26,947 nt of DNA from Roseiarcus sp043784465 (lineage in GTDB: Bacteria > Pseudomonadota > Alphaproteobacteria > Rhizobiales > Beijerinckiaceae). The notes below the pieces were generated by a model. The model searched no databases. It had not been told where the DNA came from and saw only the letters and a program-made list of their open reading frames with translations. Numbering within the stretch: position 1 is the first letter of the stretch; the number at the start of each line of letters is the position of its first letter. Positions 1 through 7,580 of this stretch are shown here, one piece after another. The position numbers were made by a program, and so were the translations under genes. The stretch covers positions 1 through 26,947 of the forward strand of contig JAYVYJ010000177.1 of assembly GCA_043784465.1 (NCBI GenBank), in the 5' to 3' direction.

Positions 1-830
1 CTGAGCACGGGCCAGCGTCCGTCGTCGAGAATTGCGGCGCTGACGGAATTGCGGAAACGCGACAGCAGGCTGCGACGTCCCGGCGTCGGCATCACGATCA
101 GGTCAGCCTTGAACGATTGCGCGATGTTCAGGATCGTCTCCACCACCGGCCCTTGGGCGAGGGTGATGGGGATGTCCTTGGGCGAATCGGGCGGGGCGGC
201 GTCGCCGATATGCATGAGCCGTTTCTCAAGGGGCGCGCCGAGGGCGTCCAGAAAGCGGGCGGCGCGGGTCAGCGCCGGTGCGATGGGGGTCTTGCCGTCG
301 TGAGGGATCAGCACTTTTCTGAGACGCAAATCGCCGGTCGCCGGGTCGACGAGACCGTGCTGGCCCTCACGCACGAACAGAATCATCGCCTCCGCCTGCC
401 GCAGCGCACGACGACTGATCGAGCCGGCGAACCAGTAGCCCAGGCCCGAATGCGCGGTGGTCGCAAGCACCGCCAGATCGATGGGCTGCGCCTCGATATG
501 CTCGTGTAGGCCCTCCCAGACGCTGCGCCCGGGCACGTCGATGAAGCGCGCGTCCACCCCGAACCGGAGTTTCAGGTCGGCGAACTTTTCATGAGCGCCC
601 AGACGGCCCCATTTGACCAGGAGGTCAGTGATCGGCGCCAGGCCGTTGCGGGTGGGCAGGGGCTCGTCTCCGCCGCGAACATGCAACAACGTCAGCCGCC
701 CGCCGACCTTAAATGACAGAGCGACGGCATGGGCCAGCGCGACTGCATTGGCCGGGCCGAAATCGGTGGGATGCAGCAGCGACAGGCCTCGCGTTCCAGC
801 ATGGGCGCGGGTTTCGGTGAGGGCGGTCAT
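1..830 (-). CDS. Tandem-domain universal stress protein (UspA family), 3' end cut by window
   Basis: Reading the reverse strand from the ATG at 830 gives an open frame of 276 codons that runs off the window edge without a stop. The protein starts MTALTETRAHAG and has two UspA-like halves. The first (about residues 12-155) opens with LSLLHPTDFG and ends near FAGSISRRAL, the usual nucleotide-loop position. The second begins near residue 175 with LRKVLIPHDG and reaches the loop segment MPTPGRRSLLSRF. A purine-rich GGGGGAG lies 6 nt before the ATG. UspA proteins are cytoplasmic, often nucleotide-binding, and raise survival under stress; which stress applies here cannot be seen. It is divergent from metG. 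The C-terminus is missing, so the final domain length is unknown. The family call is firm; the ligand is not. Confidence 0.85.
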   Translation of the reverse strand, partial: MTALTETRAHAGTRGLSLLHPTDFGPANAVALAHAVALSFKVGGRLTLLHVRGGDEPLPTRNGLAPITDLLVKWGRLGAHEKFADLKLRFGVDARFIDVPGRSVWEGLHEHIEAQPIDLAVLATTAHSGLGYWFAGSISRRALRQAEAMILFVREGQHGLVDPATGDLRLRKVLIPHDGKTPIAPALTRAARFLDALGAPLEKRLMHIGDAAPPDSPKDIPITLAQGPVVETILNIAQSFKADLIVMPTPGRRSLLSRFRNSVSAAILDDGRWPVL

Positions 831-958
831 TTGCGGCTCCCCCGGCCCTGACGGACCCTGGGCCGAAAGATTGCGCCCTGAAACCGGCGCGAGGCTTGCG
901 CTGCGCCCCGACCGCCCGCGCATTCCAAGCTCGGCGCAAATGCTCTATGCGTCGAGCC

Positions 959-2512
959 ATGAGCGAACGCTTCTACATCACGACCGCCATTCCTTACGCG
1001 AACGGCGCTCCCCATATCGGCCATGCTTACGAGCGCATCGCAACGGATGCGATTCAGCGTTTCATGCGGCTCGACGGGCATGACGTGCTGTTTGTCACCG
1101 GAATGGACGAGCACGGCCTTAAGGTGCAGCAGACCGCCGCGCGCGAGGGCGTGACGCCGCAGGCCTTCGTGGATGGCATCGCAGAAAAATTCGCGGCGAT
1201 GGGCGATCTGCTGGACGCGCGCGCCGACGACGTAGTGCGCACGACGGAAATGCGCCACCGCCGCGCTTGCCAGGCCATATGGGAGCGCATGGCCGCCAAC
1301 GGCGACATATATTCTAGCAAATATTCGGGCTGGTACTCGGTGCGCGACGAAGCCTATTTCGAGGAGGACGAACTGACGCCGGGTCTCGACGGGACGAAGC
1401 TTGCGCCTTCCGGTGCGCCGGCGAGTTGGGTGGAGGAAGAAAGCTATTTCTTCCGGCTTTCCGCCTATGCCGAGAGGCTGCTGGCGCATTACGAGGCCCA
1501 TCCGGACTTCGTCACGCCGGAGAAATACCGCAACGAGATTGTCGCCTTCGTCAGGCGCGGCCTCAACGACCTGTCGATCAGCCGCACCACCTTCGGCTGG
1601 GGCGTGCCGGTGCCCGGCGACGACAAGCATGTGATGTATGTCTGGGTCGACGCGCTGACCAATTACATCACCGCGACCGGCTTTCCTATCGACGGCCCGC
1701 TCAGCCGCTTCTGGCCCGCCGACGTGCATGTGATCGGCAAGGACATCACCCGTTTTCATGCGATCTACTGGCCCGCGTTCCTTATGTCGGCGGGGTTGCC
1801 GACGCCCAAGCAGATCGTCGTCCACGGGTTTTTGTTCAACCGGGGCGAGAAGATGTCGAAGTCGGTCGGCAACGTCGTCAGCCCCGCCGCGCTGGTCGAC
1901 GCTTACGGGCTCGACGCGGTTCGCTATTTCCTGCTGCGGGAAACGCCATGGGGGCAGGACGGAAACTACTCGCACGAACTGATCGTCTCACGCATCAACG
2001 CCGATCTGGCCAACGATCTGGGCAATCTCGCGCAGCGCTGCCTGTCCATCGTCGCACGCAACGGCGCGGCGGTCCCTCACCCCGAGCCCGCCTCCTTCGA
2101 TGAGGCCGACCGGGCGATGCTGGCCAGCGCCGACGGGCTCGGGGAGATCGCGCGCGCGCATGTGCGACAATTCCAGATTCACCTCTACATCGGCGCGGCG
2201 ATGGACGTGGTGGCGGCGGCCAACCGCTATTTCGCCCATGCGGAACCTTGGAAACTGGCTAAGACCGATCCGGCGCGAATGCGCGTCGTGCTCTATGTCA
2301 CGATGGATGTCTTGCGGACTGCGGGCGTCTTGTTGCAACCCGTGATGCCCGCCGCGATGGCGAAGCTGCTCGACCTCCTCGCGCTCGATCAGGACGCGCG
2401 CATGTTCGCGGGGGTCGGCGGGGCGGGCGCGCTGGAGACGCCGCACCGTCTGAAACCGGGAACGGCGCTGCCGCCGCCCGCCGTCGTATTTCCGCGCTAC
2501 GTGGAACCGTAA
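959..2512 (+). CDS. metG: Methionyl-tRNA synthetase (zinc-less type, no C-terminal tRNA-binding domain)
   Basis: Charges tRNA-Met with methionine in the cytoplasm. The 517-residue protein has the class I signatures: PHIGH at residues 18-22 and EKMSKS at 297-302. The region corresponding to the zinc knuckle (about 120-165) has no cysteines, and the chain ends soon after the anticodon-binding helices, so the extra C-terminal OB-fold of E. coli MetG is absent. This is the short zinc-independent form common in alphaproteobacteria. The start at 959 gives the usual MSERFYITTAIPY opening; an in-frame ATG at 947 would add four residues, and neither has a strong Shine-Dalgarno sequence. Its last 16 nt overlap the end of the convergent response regulator gene. 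Divergent from the stress protein upstream. Confidence 0.97.
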   Translation: MSERFYITTAIPYANGAPHIGHAYERIATDAIQRFMRLDGHDVLFVTGMDEHGLKVQQTAAREGVTPQAFVDGIAEKFAAMGDLLDARADDVVRTTEMRHRRACQAIWERMAANGDIYSSKYSGWYSVRDEAYFEEDELTPGLDGTKLAPSGAPASWVEEESYFFRLSAYAERLLAHYEAHPDFVTPEKYRNEIVAFVRRGLNDLSISRTTFGWGVPVPGDDKHVMYVWVDALTNYITATGFPIDGPLSRFWPADVHVIGKDITRFHAIYWPAFLMSAGLPTPKQIVVHGFLFNRGEKMSKSVGNVVSPAALVDAYGLDAVRYFLLRETPWGQDGNYSHELIVSRINADLANDLGNLAQRCLSIVARNGAAVPHPEPASFDEADRAMLASADGLGEIARAHVRQFQIHLYIGAAMDVVAAANRYFAHAEPWKLAKTDPARMRVVLYVTMDVLRTAGVLLQPVMPAAMAKLLDLLALDQDARMFAGVGGAGALETPHRLKPGTALPPPAVVFPRYVEP

Positions 2513-2871
2513 GTCGCGCGTATGTCGCATAATTGCGCCACCACCTCCGCCAGAGAAGTCATGGAGGCGGGCTTGGGGCAGACGCGCGCCTTCGGGTATC
2601 GCGCCCTAAGCTCGTGTAAGGACGCGTGGGCGGAATGGAACACCACCGGCACCTGCTGCGCGGCCAGCCAATCGGCGAGCGGATAGCTTTCCCCGTCGCG
2701 CAGGTTCACGTCGAGCACCGCGCAATCGGGCAGCTTGCGCTGGCAATAATCCATCGCCCCCTTGATCTCGGCGAATGGGCCGATGGTTTGAAATCCGGCC
2801 ATGTCAAGCTCGTCCATCACGTCCATCGCGATGAGAAGCTCGTCTTCCGCCACTAGGACAGTCGTTGACAT
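2497..2871 (-). CDS. Single-domain response regulator (receiver only)
   Basis: A 124-residue protein that is only a receiver (CheY-like) domain with no output domain. Visible phosphorylation-site residues are the acidic pair E9/D10, the phospho-acceptor D54 in AVLDVNL, S80 in VVFHSAH and K100 in CPKP. The AVLDVNL.DGESYPLADWL style resembles receivers associated with HWE/HisKA_2 histidine kinases in alphaproteobacteria. The FAT-GUY signature of some stress-response receivers (PFxATGYG) is not present. The start at 2871 is supported by GGAGG 6 nt upstream; a longer frame to 2931 lacks such a site and includes the promoter. An EcfG-type promoter lies at 2905-2929. No cognate kinase is nearby, so the signalling partner is unknown. 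Confidence 0.9.
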   Translation of the reverse strand: MSTTVLVAEDELLIAMDVMDELDMAGFQTIGPFAEIKGAMDYCQRKLPDCAVLDVNLRDGESYPLADWLAAQQVPVVFHSAHASLHELRARYPKARVCPKPASMTSLAEVVAQLCDIRATYGST

Positions 2872-2904
2872 TTCACCCTCCAGCGAAACGATTGTGCAGA
2901 GGCC

Positions 2905-2929
2905 AACGTGCGCGGATCGGCAGGGTTCC
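2905..2929 (-). promoter_or_regulatory. EcfG-type (general stress sigma) promoter for the response regulator
   Basis: On the reverse strand GGAAC (2929-2925) is followed by exactly 16 nt and then CGTT (2908-2905). This matches the alphaproteobacterial EcfG consensus GGAAC-N16/17-CGTT completely. It ends 33 nt before the ATG at 2871, a sensible distance for a short leader. Inferred from motif and position only. Confidence 0.7.
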
Positions 2930-3085
2930 AACTTACGGTATTTTCATAGTAAATGCTTTGCCCACGGAAGTTCCCGTGAGGCGACCCTACCTCGCGTTCT
3001 CCGGCCGTGGAAAGCCAGCGCCGGGCGCAAGGGGTTGACTGGGAAAGCCCGAGGGAGCAAGCGCGTCCTCGTTCTGGAGGACGTA

Positions 3086-3550
3086 ATGGATCAGCCGGCC
3101 GGGCGTACGTTGGACGCCCTCGATATTCAGCGCCTGCTCGCCCTGCTGCCGCATCGCTATCCGTTCATGCTAGTGGACAGGATCGTCGATCTCGTGGGCG
3201 ACGAAGCTTGCGTCGGCATCAAGAACGTGACGATGAACGAGCCCCATTTCATGGGCCATTTCCCCGGCCGTCCGGTGATGCCCGGCGTGCTGGTGGTCGA
3301 GGCGATGGCGCAGACGGCCGGCGCCCTGTGCGCGGCCAATCACGGCGTCGAGGGCAAGACGCCGCAAGTGCTCCTGATGACCATCGACAAGACAAAATTC
3401 CGCAAGCCGGTGGTTCCCGGCGACCAGCTTCGCCTTCACATGACAAAAATCAACCAGCGCCGCAATATCTGGTGGTTCCGGGGCGAGGCGCGGGTCGACG
3501 GCGTGCTGGTGTGCGAATCCGAAGTGTCGGCGATGATGGTGCTTTCGTGA
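3086..3550 (+). CDS. fabZ: 3-hydroxyacyl-[ACP] dehydratase
   Basis: Dehydrates 3-hydroxyacyl-ACP in fatty acid elongation; the 3-hydroxyacyl-ACP pool is also the acyl donor for lipid A. The 154-residue protein has the hot-dog fold signature HFPGRPVMPGVL, with catalytic H58 and E72 (equivalent to H54 and E68 of E. coli FabZ), and LLPHRYPFMLVDR near the N-terminus. The ATG at 3086 is preceded by GGAGG with a 5-nt spacer; the frame is open much further upstream but that part is not family-like. Its TGA overlaps the GTG start of lpxA, so the two are translationally coupled. Here it is the first gene of the lipid A cluster; lpxD, which often precedes it in Proteobacteria, is not in the window. Confidence 0.97.
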   Translation: MDQPAGRTLDALDIQRLLALLPHRYPFMLVDRIVDLVGDEACVGIKNVTMNEPHFMGHFPGRPVMPGVLVVEAMAQTAGALCAANHGVEGKTPQVLLMTIDKTKFRKPVVPGDQLRLHMTKINQRRNIWWFRGEARVDGVLVCESEVSAMMVLS

Positions 3551-4347
3551 GCTTTATCCACGCCAGCGCCTGCGTCGAACACGGCGCTGCGCTGGGCGAG
3601 GGGGTCGAGATCGGCCCTTTTTGTCACGTCGGCGCGCGGGTTCGTCTTGGCGAGGGCGTCAAGCTTATGTCCCACGTCGTTGTGGCGGGAGAGACCGAGA
3701 TCGGCGCCCGTACGCGCATTTTCCCCTTCGCCTCCATCGGCCACGAGCCGCAGGACCTCAAATATAGGGGCGAACTCACGACGCTGAAGATCGGCGCCGA
3801 TTGTCTGATCCGCGAAAGCGTGACGATGAATCCCGGCACGGCGGGCGGCGGGGGCGAGACGGTCGTGGGCGTGGGGTGCGCGCTTTTGGCGGGCTGCCAT
3901 GTCGCGCACGATTGCCACGTCGGCGACGGCGTCATCCTCTCCAACAACGTGATGCTGGCCGGACACTGCCGGGTCGGCGAACATGCCATCATGGGCGGCG
4001 GAGCGGCGGCGCATCAGTTCGTGCGCATCGGCGCGCATGCGTTCGTCGGCGGGCTGACCGGCCTGACCGAAGACCTGATCCCGTTTGGCGTCGCGGTCGG
4101 CGACCGGGCGCGGCTGGCGGGCGTCAACGTCGTGGGCATGAAGCGTCGCGGCTACGCGGTTGAGGACGTGCAGAACGTGCGACGCGCCTACAAGGCCCTG
4201 TTTTCGGGCGAGGGCACGCTTGCCTCGCGCATCGAGGCGGTGGCGTTGGAATTTGCCGGGGTTGCGGCGGTGGAGACGATCGTCGCTTTCCTGAAGGCCG
4301 GCGGGGATCGCGGGGTGACGATCCCGCAGCGGGACGAGGGCTTATGA
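3547..4347 (+). CDS. lpxA: Acyl-[ACP]--UDP-N-acetylglucosamine O-acyltransferase
   Basis: First committed step of lipid A synthesis: transfers 3-hydroxyacyl from ACP to UDP-GlcNAc. The 266-residue product shows the left-handed beta-helix hexapeptide pattern through about residue 190 (repeats such as VEIGPF, VRLGEG, TEIGAR), the catalytic histidine H121 in HVAHDC, and the GGAAAHQFVRIG stretch, followed by a short helical C-terminal region. The start is GTG at 3547, overlapping the fabZ stop in the arrangement GTGA. The open frame extends about 540 nt upstream but that part is a shadow of fabZ. The stop overlaps the lpxI ATG by ATGA. Cytoplasmic; part of a translationally coupled operon. Confidence 0.97.
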   Translation: MSFIHASACVEHGAALGEGVEIGPFCHVGARVRLGEGVKLMSHVVVAGETEIGARTRIFPFASIGHEPQDLKYRGELTTLKIGADCLIRESVTMNPGTAGGGGETVVGVGCALLAGCHVAHDCHVGDGVILSNNVMLAGHCRVGEHAIMGGGAAAHQFVRIGAHAFVGGLTGLTEDLIPFGVAVGDRARLAGVNVVGMKRRGYAVEDVQNVRRAYKALFSGEGTLASRIEAVALEFAGVAAVETIVAFLKAGGDRGVTIPQRDEGL

Positions 4348-5177
4348 GCGCGCCGCTCGCCCTCGTCTGCGGCAGCGGCAGCCTGCCGGTCGAGGCGGCG
4401 CGCGAGGCGCAACGGCTCGGGCGCGAGCCGTTCCTGATCGGACTTGTCGGCTCGGCGGGGCGCGAGATCGAGGAGTTTCCCCATTTGTGGGTGCGGCTCG
4501 GCGAGATCGGCAAGCTTTTAGCGGCGGTGCGGGCGCGCGGCATCGGGGAGATGGCGTTTCTGGGCGCCGTGACGCGGCCCGATCTGACCGACCTCTTGCC
4601 CGACTGGGGCGCGCTGGTGCGGGCGGGCGAGATCGCCAAATTGTTTCGCGGCGGCGACGACGCCTTGCTGCGCGGCATTGCTCGGCTGTTCGAGGGCGAG
4701 GGGTTCCGCATCGTCGGGCCGAAGGATTACGCGCCGGGGCTGCTCGCGCCCAGAGGCGAGATTTTGGGGCCTGCGCCCGACGACGAGGCGTTGGCCGACA
4801 TCGCCTTCGGCGCACGCCTGCTAACCGCCATGTCGCCGTTCGACATCGGGCAGGGCGCCGTCGTCGCGGGCGAGCGGGCCTTCGCGGTCGAAGCGGTCGA
4901 GGGCACCGACGCGATGCTGGCGCGCGTCGCCGATCTGCGTAGCGGAGGTAGGTTGAGGATCAAGGGGCGGGCGGGTGTGTTCGTCAAGGCGGCCAAGCGG
5001 GGGCAGGACACGCGGCTGGACCTGCCGGCGGTCGGGCCGCAGACGATCGCGGCCGCCCGGCGCGCCCAGCTCGCAGGGCTCGCGCTGGCGGCGGGGGAAG
5101 TGCTGATCGCCGACCGGGCGGCGTTCCTCAAGGCTGCGGAGAGCGCCGGATTGTTCGTCTATGGATGGTCGGCGTGA
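4344..5177 (+). CDS. lpxI: UDP-2,3-diacylglucosamine pyrophosphatase LpxI (DUF1009 family)
   Basis: Hydrolyses UDP-2,3-diacylglucosamine to lipid X and UMP, replacing the unrelated LpxH of enterobacteria. The 277-residue protein opens with LALVCGSGSLP, has the FLGAVTRP segment near residue 75, and carries EGTDAMLAR and the RAGVFVKAAKRGQD.R.DLP stretch in the C-terminal domain, all typical of LpxI. The ATG overlaps the lpxA stop (ATGA). The position between lpxA and lpxB is the standard alphaproteobacterial arrangement and supports the assignment independently of the motifs. Confidence 0.96.
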   Translation: MSAPLALVCGSGSLPVEAAREAQRLGREPFLIGLVGSAGREIEEFPHLWVRLGEIGKLLAAVRARGIGEMAFLGAVTRPDLTDLLPDWGALVRAGEIAKLFRGGDDALLRGIARLFEGEGFRIVGPKDYAPGLLAPRGEILGPAPDDEALADIAFGARLLTAMSPFDIGQGAVVAGERAFAVEAVEGTDAMLARVADLRSGGRLRIKGRAGVFVKAAKRGQDTRLDLPAVGPQTIAAARRAQLAGLALAAGEVLIADRAAFLKAAESAGLFVYGWSA

Positions 5178-6346
5178 GGCCGTTGAAAATCGCGCTGGTG
5201 GCGGGCGAACCCTCCGGCGATGCGCTGGGCGCCAAGTTGATCGGGGCGCTGCGGGAACTGACGGGCGACCGGGTGACGTTCGTCGGGGTCGGTGGCCCAC
5301 GCATGGAGGCGGCGGGGCTAGAATCTGCGTTTCCGCTGTCGGAAGTCGCGGTCATGGGCATCCTGCCGGTGCTTGCGCGGCTGCCGCGGATCTTCGCGCA
5401 TATCTCGTGGGCGGCCGAGCATGTGATCGCGGCCAGGCCCGACGGCCTCGTGCTGATCGACAGTCCCGATTTCACGCATCGGGTGGCGCGTCGTGTGCGC
5501 GCCAAACTGCCCGACATGCCGGTCATCGATTATGTGAGCCCGACGGTGTGGGCCTGGCGCCCCGGACGCGCCCGCAAGATGAGGGCGTATGTCGACAAGG
5601 TGCTGGCGCTGTTGCCGTTCGAGCCCGCCGCGCATGAACGGCTGGGCGGGCCGCGTTGCGTCTACGTCGGGCACCCGCTGATCGAGAGGCTCGCCGAGCT
5701 TCGTCCCAACGCCGAGGAGGCGGCTCGCCGCGACGCCCGCCCGCCGGTGGTGCTGGTGCTGCCGGGGTCGCGGCGCTCGGAAGTCGCGCGGCTGATGCCG
5801 GAGTTCGGCGCGGCGCTGGGCGCGCTGTCCGACACGATGGGGCCGTTCGACATCGTGTTGCCGACGCTGCCGCATCTGCACGCGGAAGTGACGGCGCGCG
5901 CGGCGAGTTGGCCGGCGGCGCCCCGCCTGTTGATCAGCGAGGCCGACAAGCTCGCCGCCTACCGGACGGCTCGCGCGGCGCTGGTGGCCTCGGGCACGGC
6001 GACGCTGGAAATCGCGCTCGCCGGGGTGCCGCTGGTCGGGGCCTACAAGGTTTCGCGGCTGGAGGAGCCGCTCAAGCATTTCATCACCGTGCCGTCGATC
6101 CTGCTGCCCAATCTCATTCTGGAGGAACGGGCGATTCCCGAATTCCTGCAACACGATTGCACGCCGGGGCCGCTGGCGCTGGCGATGGCGGGGGTGTTGA
6201 CCGACAGCCCCGAGCGCGCCGCGCAACTGGCGGCGCTGGGCCGCCTCGACGCCAAGATGCGGCTCCCCGGCGACGAGGCGCCGAGCCATGCCGCCGCGCG
6301 CGAGACGCTGGCGACGATCCGTGAGCGCATCGAGGAAACGAGCTAG
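5165..6346 (+). CDS. lpxB: Lipid-A-disaccharide synthase
   Basis: GT19 glycosyltransferase joining lipid X and UDP-2,3-diacylglucosamine to make the lipid A disaccharide at the inner face of the cytoplasmic membrane. The 393-residue protein has KIALVAGEPSGD at the N-terminus, the VAVMGILPVL region, DSPDF and SPTVWAWRPGR in the first half, and VLVLPGSRRSEV then SGTATLEIALAGVPLV in the nucleotide-sugar half. Two starts are plausible: ATG at 5165, with a 13-nt overlap with lpxI, or GTG at 5174, which overlaps the lpxI TGA as GTGA exactly like the fabZ/lpxA junction. Neither has a strong Shine-Dalgarno sequence. It is the last gene of the run; no clear hairpin terminator follows. Confidence 0.97.
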   Translation: MVGVRPLKIALVAGEPSGDALGAKLIGALRELTGDRVTFVGVGGPRMEAAGLESAFPLSEVAVMGILPVLARLPRIFAHISWAAEHVIAARPDGLVLIDSPDFTHRVARRVRAKLPDMPVIDYVSPTVWAWRPGRARKMRAYVDKVLALLPFEPAAHERLGGPRCVYVGHPLIERLAELRPNAEEAARRDARPPVVLVLPGSRRSEVARLMPEFGAALGALSDTMGPFDIVLPTLPHLHAEVTARAASWPAAPRLLISEADKLAAYRTARAALVASGTATLEIALAGVPLVGAYKVSRLEEPLKHFITVPSILLPNLILEERAIPEFLQHDCTPGPLALAMAGVLTDSPERAAQLAALGRLDAKMRLPGDEAPSHAAARETLATIRERIEETS

Positions 6347-6643
6347 GCGGGCGGAAATTTCAGGCGGGGGCGTGTCTTTCTCATAACCCTCGACACCTCC
6401 GGCGTCGCCTCGCATTCATGGCTGTCAATCACACCGGGGACCTACGGTTCGCCGGACCTTGTCGCCGTCATGATGAGGCGGCTTGGCTATCGGCAGCCAT
6501 TGTGGCGCCGGGCGCGCAGTTTAGGCACGAGAACCACCGCAGCCTACCATGACGGCGCGATGTCCCATGAACATTCCGGGGAACCAAAGTCGGGGGCTGC
6601 CTGTTGATAGAACGCAACGCAGTTTTCGAAGGGAGACAGACCG
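6347..6643. other. Intergenic region between lpxB and csbD-like gene
   Basis: About 300 nt without a coding region that I can support. Only short frames without family resemblance are present. The right end holds an EcfG-type promoter (6580-6605). No clear intrinsic terminator for the lpx operon is visible. Confidence 0.6.
6580..6605 (+). promoter_or_regulatory. EcfG-type promoter for csbD-like gene
   Basis: GGAAC at 6580-6584, then 17 nt, then TGTT at 6602-6605. This fits the alphaproteobacterial general stress promoter GGAAC-N16/17-CGTT with one mismatch (T for C). It lies 38 nt before the ATG of a CsbD-like gene, a family often under general stress control. Confidence 0.65.
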
Positions 6644-6832
6644 ATGTCCAGCACGACCGACAAGATCAAAGGCGTCGCCAACGAAGCCGCCGGCAAGGTC
6701 AAGGAGACCGCCGGCAATCTGACCGGCTCCGACAAGCTGAAGGCCGAAGGGCTTGCGCAGCAGGTCAAGGGCGAGGCTCAGAAAACCGTTGGCCAAGCCA
6801 AGGACGCCGTGGCCGACGCGATCAAGAAGTAA
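6644..6832 (+). CDS. CsbD-like stress protein
   Basis: A 62-residue, lysine- and alanine-rich hydrophilic protein matching the CsbD family: DKIKGVANEAAGKVKE and a second, related AEGLAQQVKGEAQKTVGQAKDAV stretch, each likely helical. The biochemical role of the family is not settled; its members are abundant general stress proteins in many bacteria. GGGAG precedes the ATG by about 9 nt. It has its own EcfG-type promoter and is followed by a strong terminator, so it looks like a single-gene unit with possible read-through into dps. Confidence 0.92.
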   Translation: MSSTTDKIKGVANEAAGKVKETAGNLTGSDKLKAEGLAQQVKGEAQKTVGQAKDAVADAIKK

Positions 6833-6851
6833 ACTTTCCTCTTCTCACACG

Positions 6852-6880
6852 ACAAGGCCGGCAATTAGCCGGCCTTGTTT
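6852..6880 (+). terminator. Intrinsic terminator after csbD-like gene
   Basis: A perfect 11-bp stem (6852-6862 with 6868-6878), loop AATTA, then a short T run to 6880. GC-rich core GGCCGGC. It sits 20 nt after the csbD stop and 41 nt before dps. Confidence 0.8.
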
Positions 6881-6920
6881 CGTGAGCAGGCCAACGTCGA
6901 TTTCCCTGGAGATTTAAGCT

Positions 6921-7439
6921 ATGGCCAAAACGTCATCCCCTTCCAATCTGAGGACGCCGACCGATTTGAGCGCCGACGACACCAAGAAGATTGCGGAAGC
7001 GATCAATAAGGTGATTGCGGACAGTTTTACGCTCTACGTGAAGACGAAGAATTTTCACTGGCATATGAGTGGCCCGCATTTCCGCGATTATCATCTCATG
7101 CTCGACGATCAGGGAGATTCGATCTTCGCCAGCATCGACCCGCTCGCCGAACGGGTGCGCAAACTGGGTCAGCGAACGCAAACTTCGGTCGGATCGATCG
7201 CCAAGGCGACCCGGCTCAAGGACAATGACGCGGAATATGTCGATCCTCGCGAGATGCTGCTGGAATTGATGGAGGACAACAAGGCCTGCGCCAAATCGAT
7301 GCGCGAGGCGCATTCGATCTGCGACGACGCCGAGGATTCCGGCACGGCCGGACTGCTGGAGGCTTTCATCGACGAGACCGAGCGGCGCACGTGGTTCCTG
7401 TTCGAGGCGGCGCGCGGCGCGGACGCGACAGGACATTGA
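6921..7439 (+). CDS. dps: Dps-type DNA-protecting ferritin-like protein
   Basis: Dps proteins form 12-subunit shells that oxidise and store iron using peroxide and protect DNA in starvation. The 172-residue protein has the family core TKNFHWHMSGPHF at about 41-53, followed by the ferroxidase segment with H57, D62/D63 and the DPLAERVR motif near residue 73. The N-terminal 20 residues are polar with a few lysines. The start at 6921 has GGAG about 10 nt upstream. No separate promoter is evident in the 40 nt after the csbD terminator, so expression may depend on read-through from the stress promoter. Some related proteins are annotated simply as ferritin-like; DNA binding itself cannot be read from sequence. 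Confidence 0.93.
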   Translation: MAKTSSPSNLRTPTDLSADDTKKIAEAINKVIADSFTLYVKTKNFHWHMSGPHFRDYHLMLDDQGDSIFASIDPLAERVRKLGQRTQTSVGSIAKATRLKDNDAEYVDPREMLLELMEDNKACAKSMREAHSICDDAEDSGTAGLLEAFIDETERRTWFLFEAARGADATGH

Positions 7440-7517
7440 TCGAGGGCCAGAACGGACAGCGACGGAAATCACAGAAGCTGAAGTTGGCTTCCGGTGTGTG
7501 AAAGATAATTTTATTTC

Positions 7518-7546
7518 AATAGCTTAGACGTACGTCTTCGTCTATT
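7518..7546. repeat. Overlapping inverted repeats in AT-rich spacer
   Basis: A perfect 12-bp palindrome AGACGTACGTCT (7526-7537) lies inside a wider inverted repeat: TAGAC at 7525-7529 with GTCTA at 7540-7544, and AATAG at 7518-7522 with CTATT at 7542-7546. It follows dps by about 80 nt in locally AT-rich sequence. It could be an operator for a dimeric regulator or a weak hairpin terminator; there is no good T run. Confidence 0.45.
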
Positions 7547-7580
7547 AAAACAGGCGCGGGGAGCGTTGCCGTCTATGTTC

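Noticed and set aside
827..1975. Long reverse-strand open frame opposite metG
   Set aside because: Antisense shadow of a clear metG; no family resemblance, caused by high GC at third codon positions.
5318..6415. 365-residue reverse-strand frame opposite lpxB
   Set aside because: Arginine-rich low-complexity translation, mirrors lpxB, no known motif.
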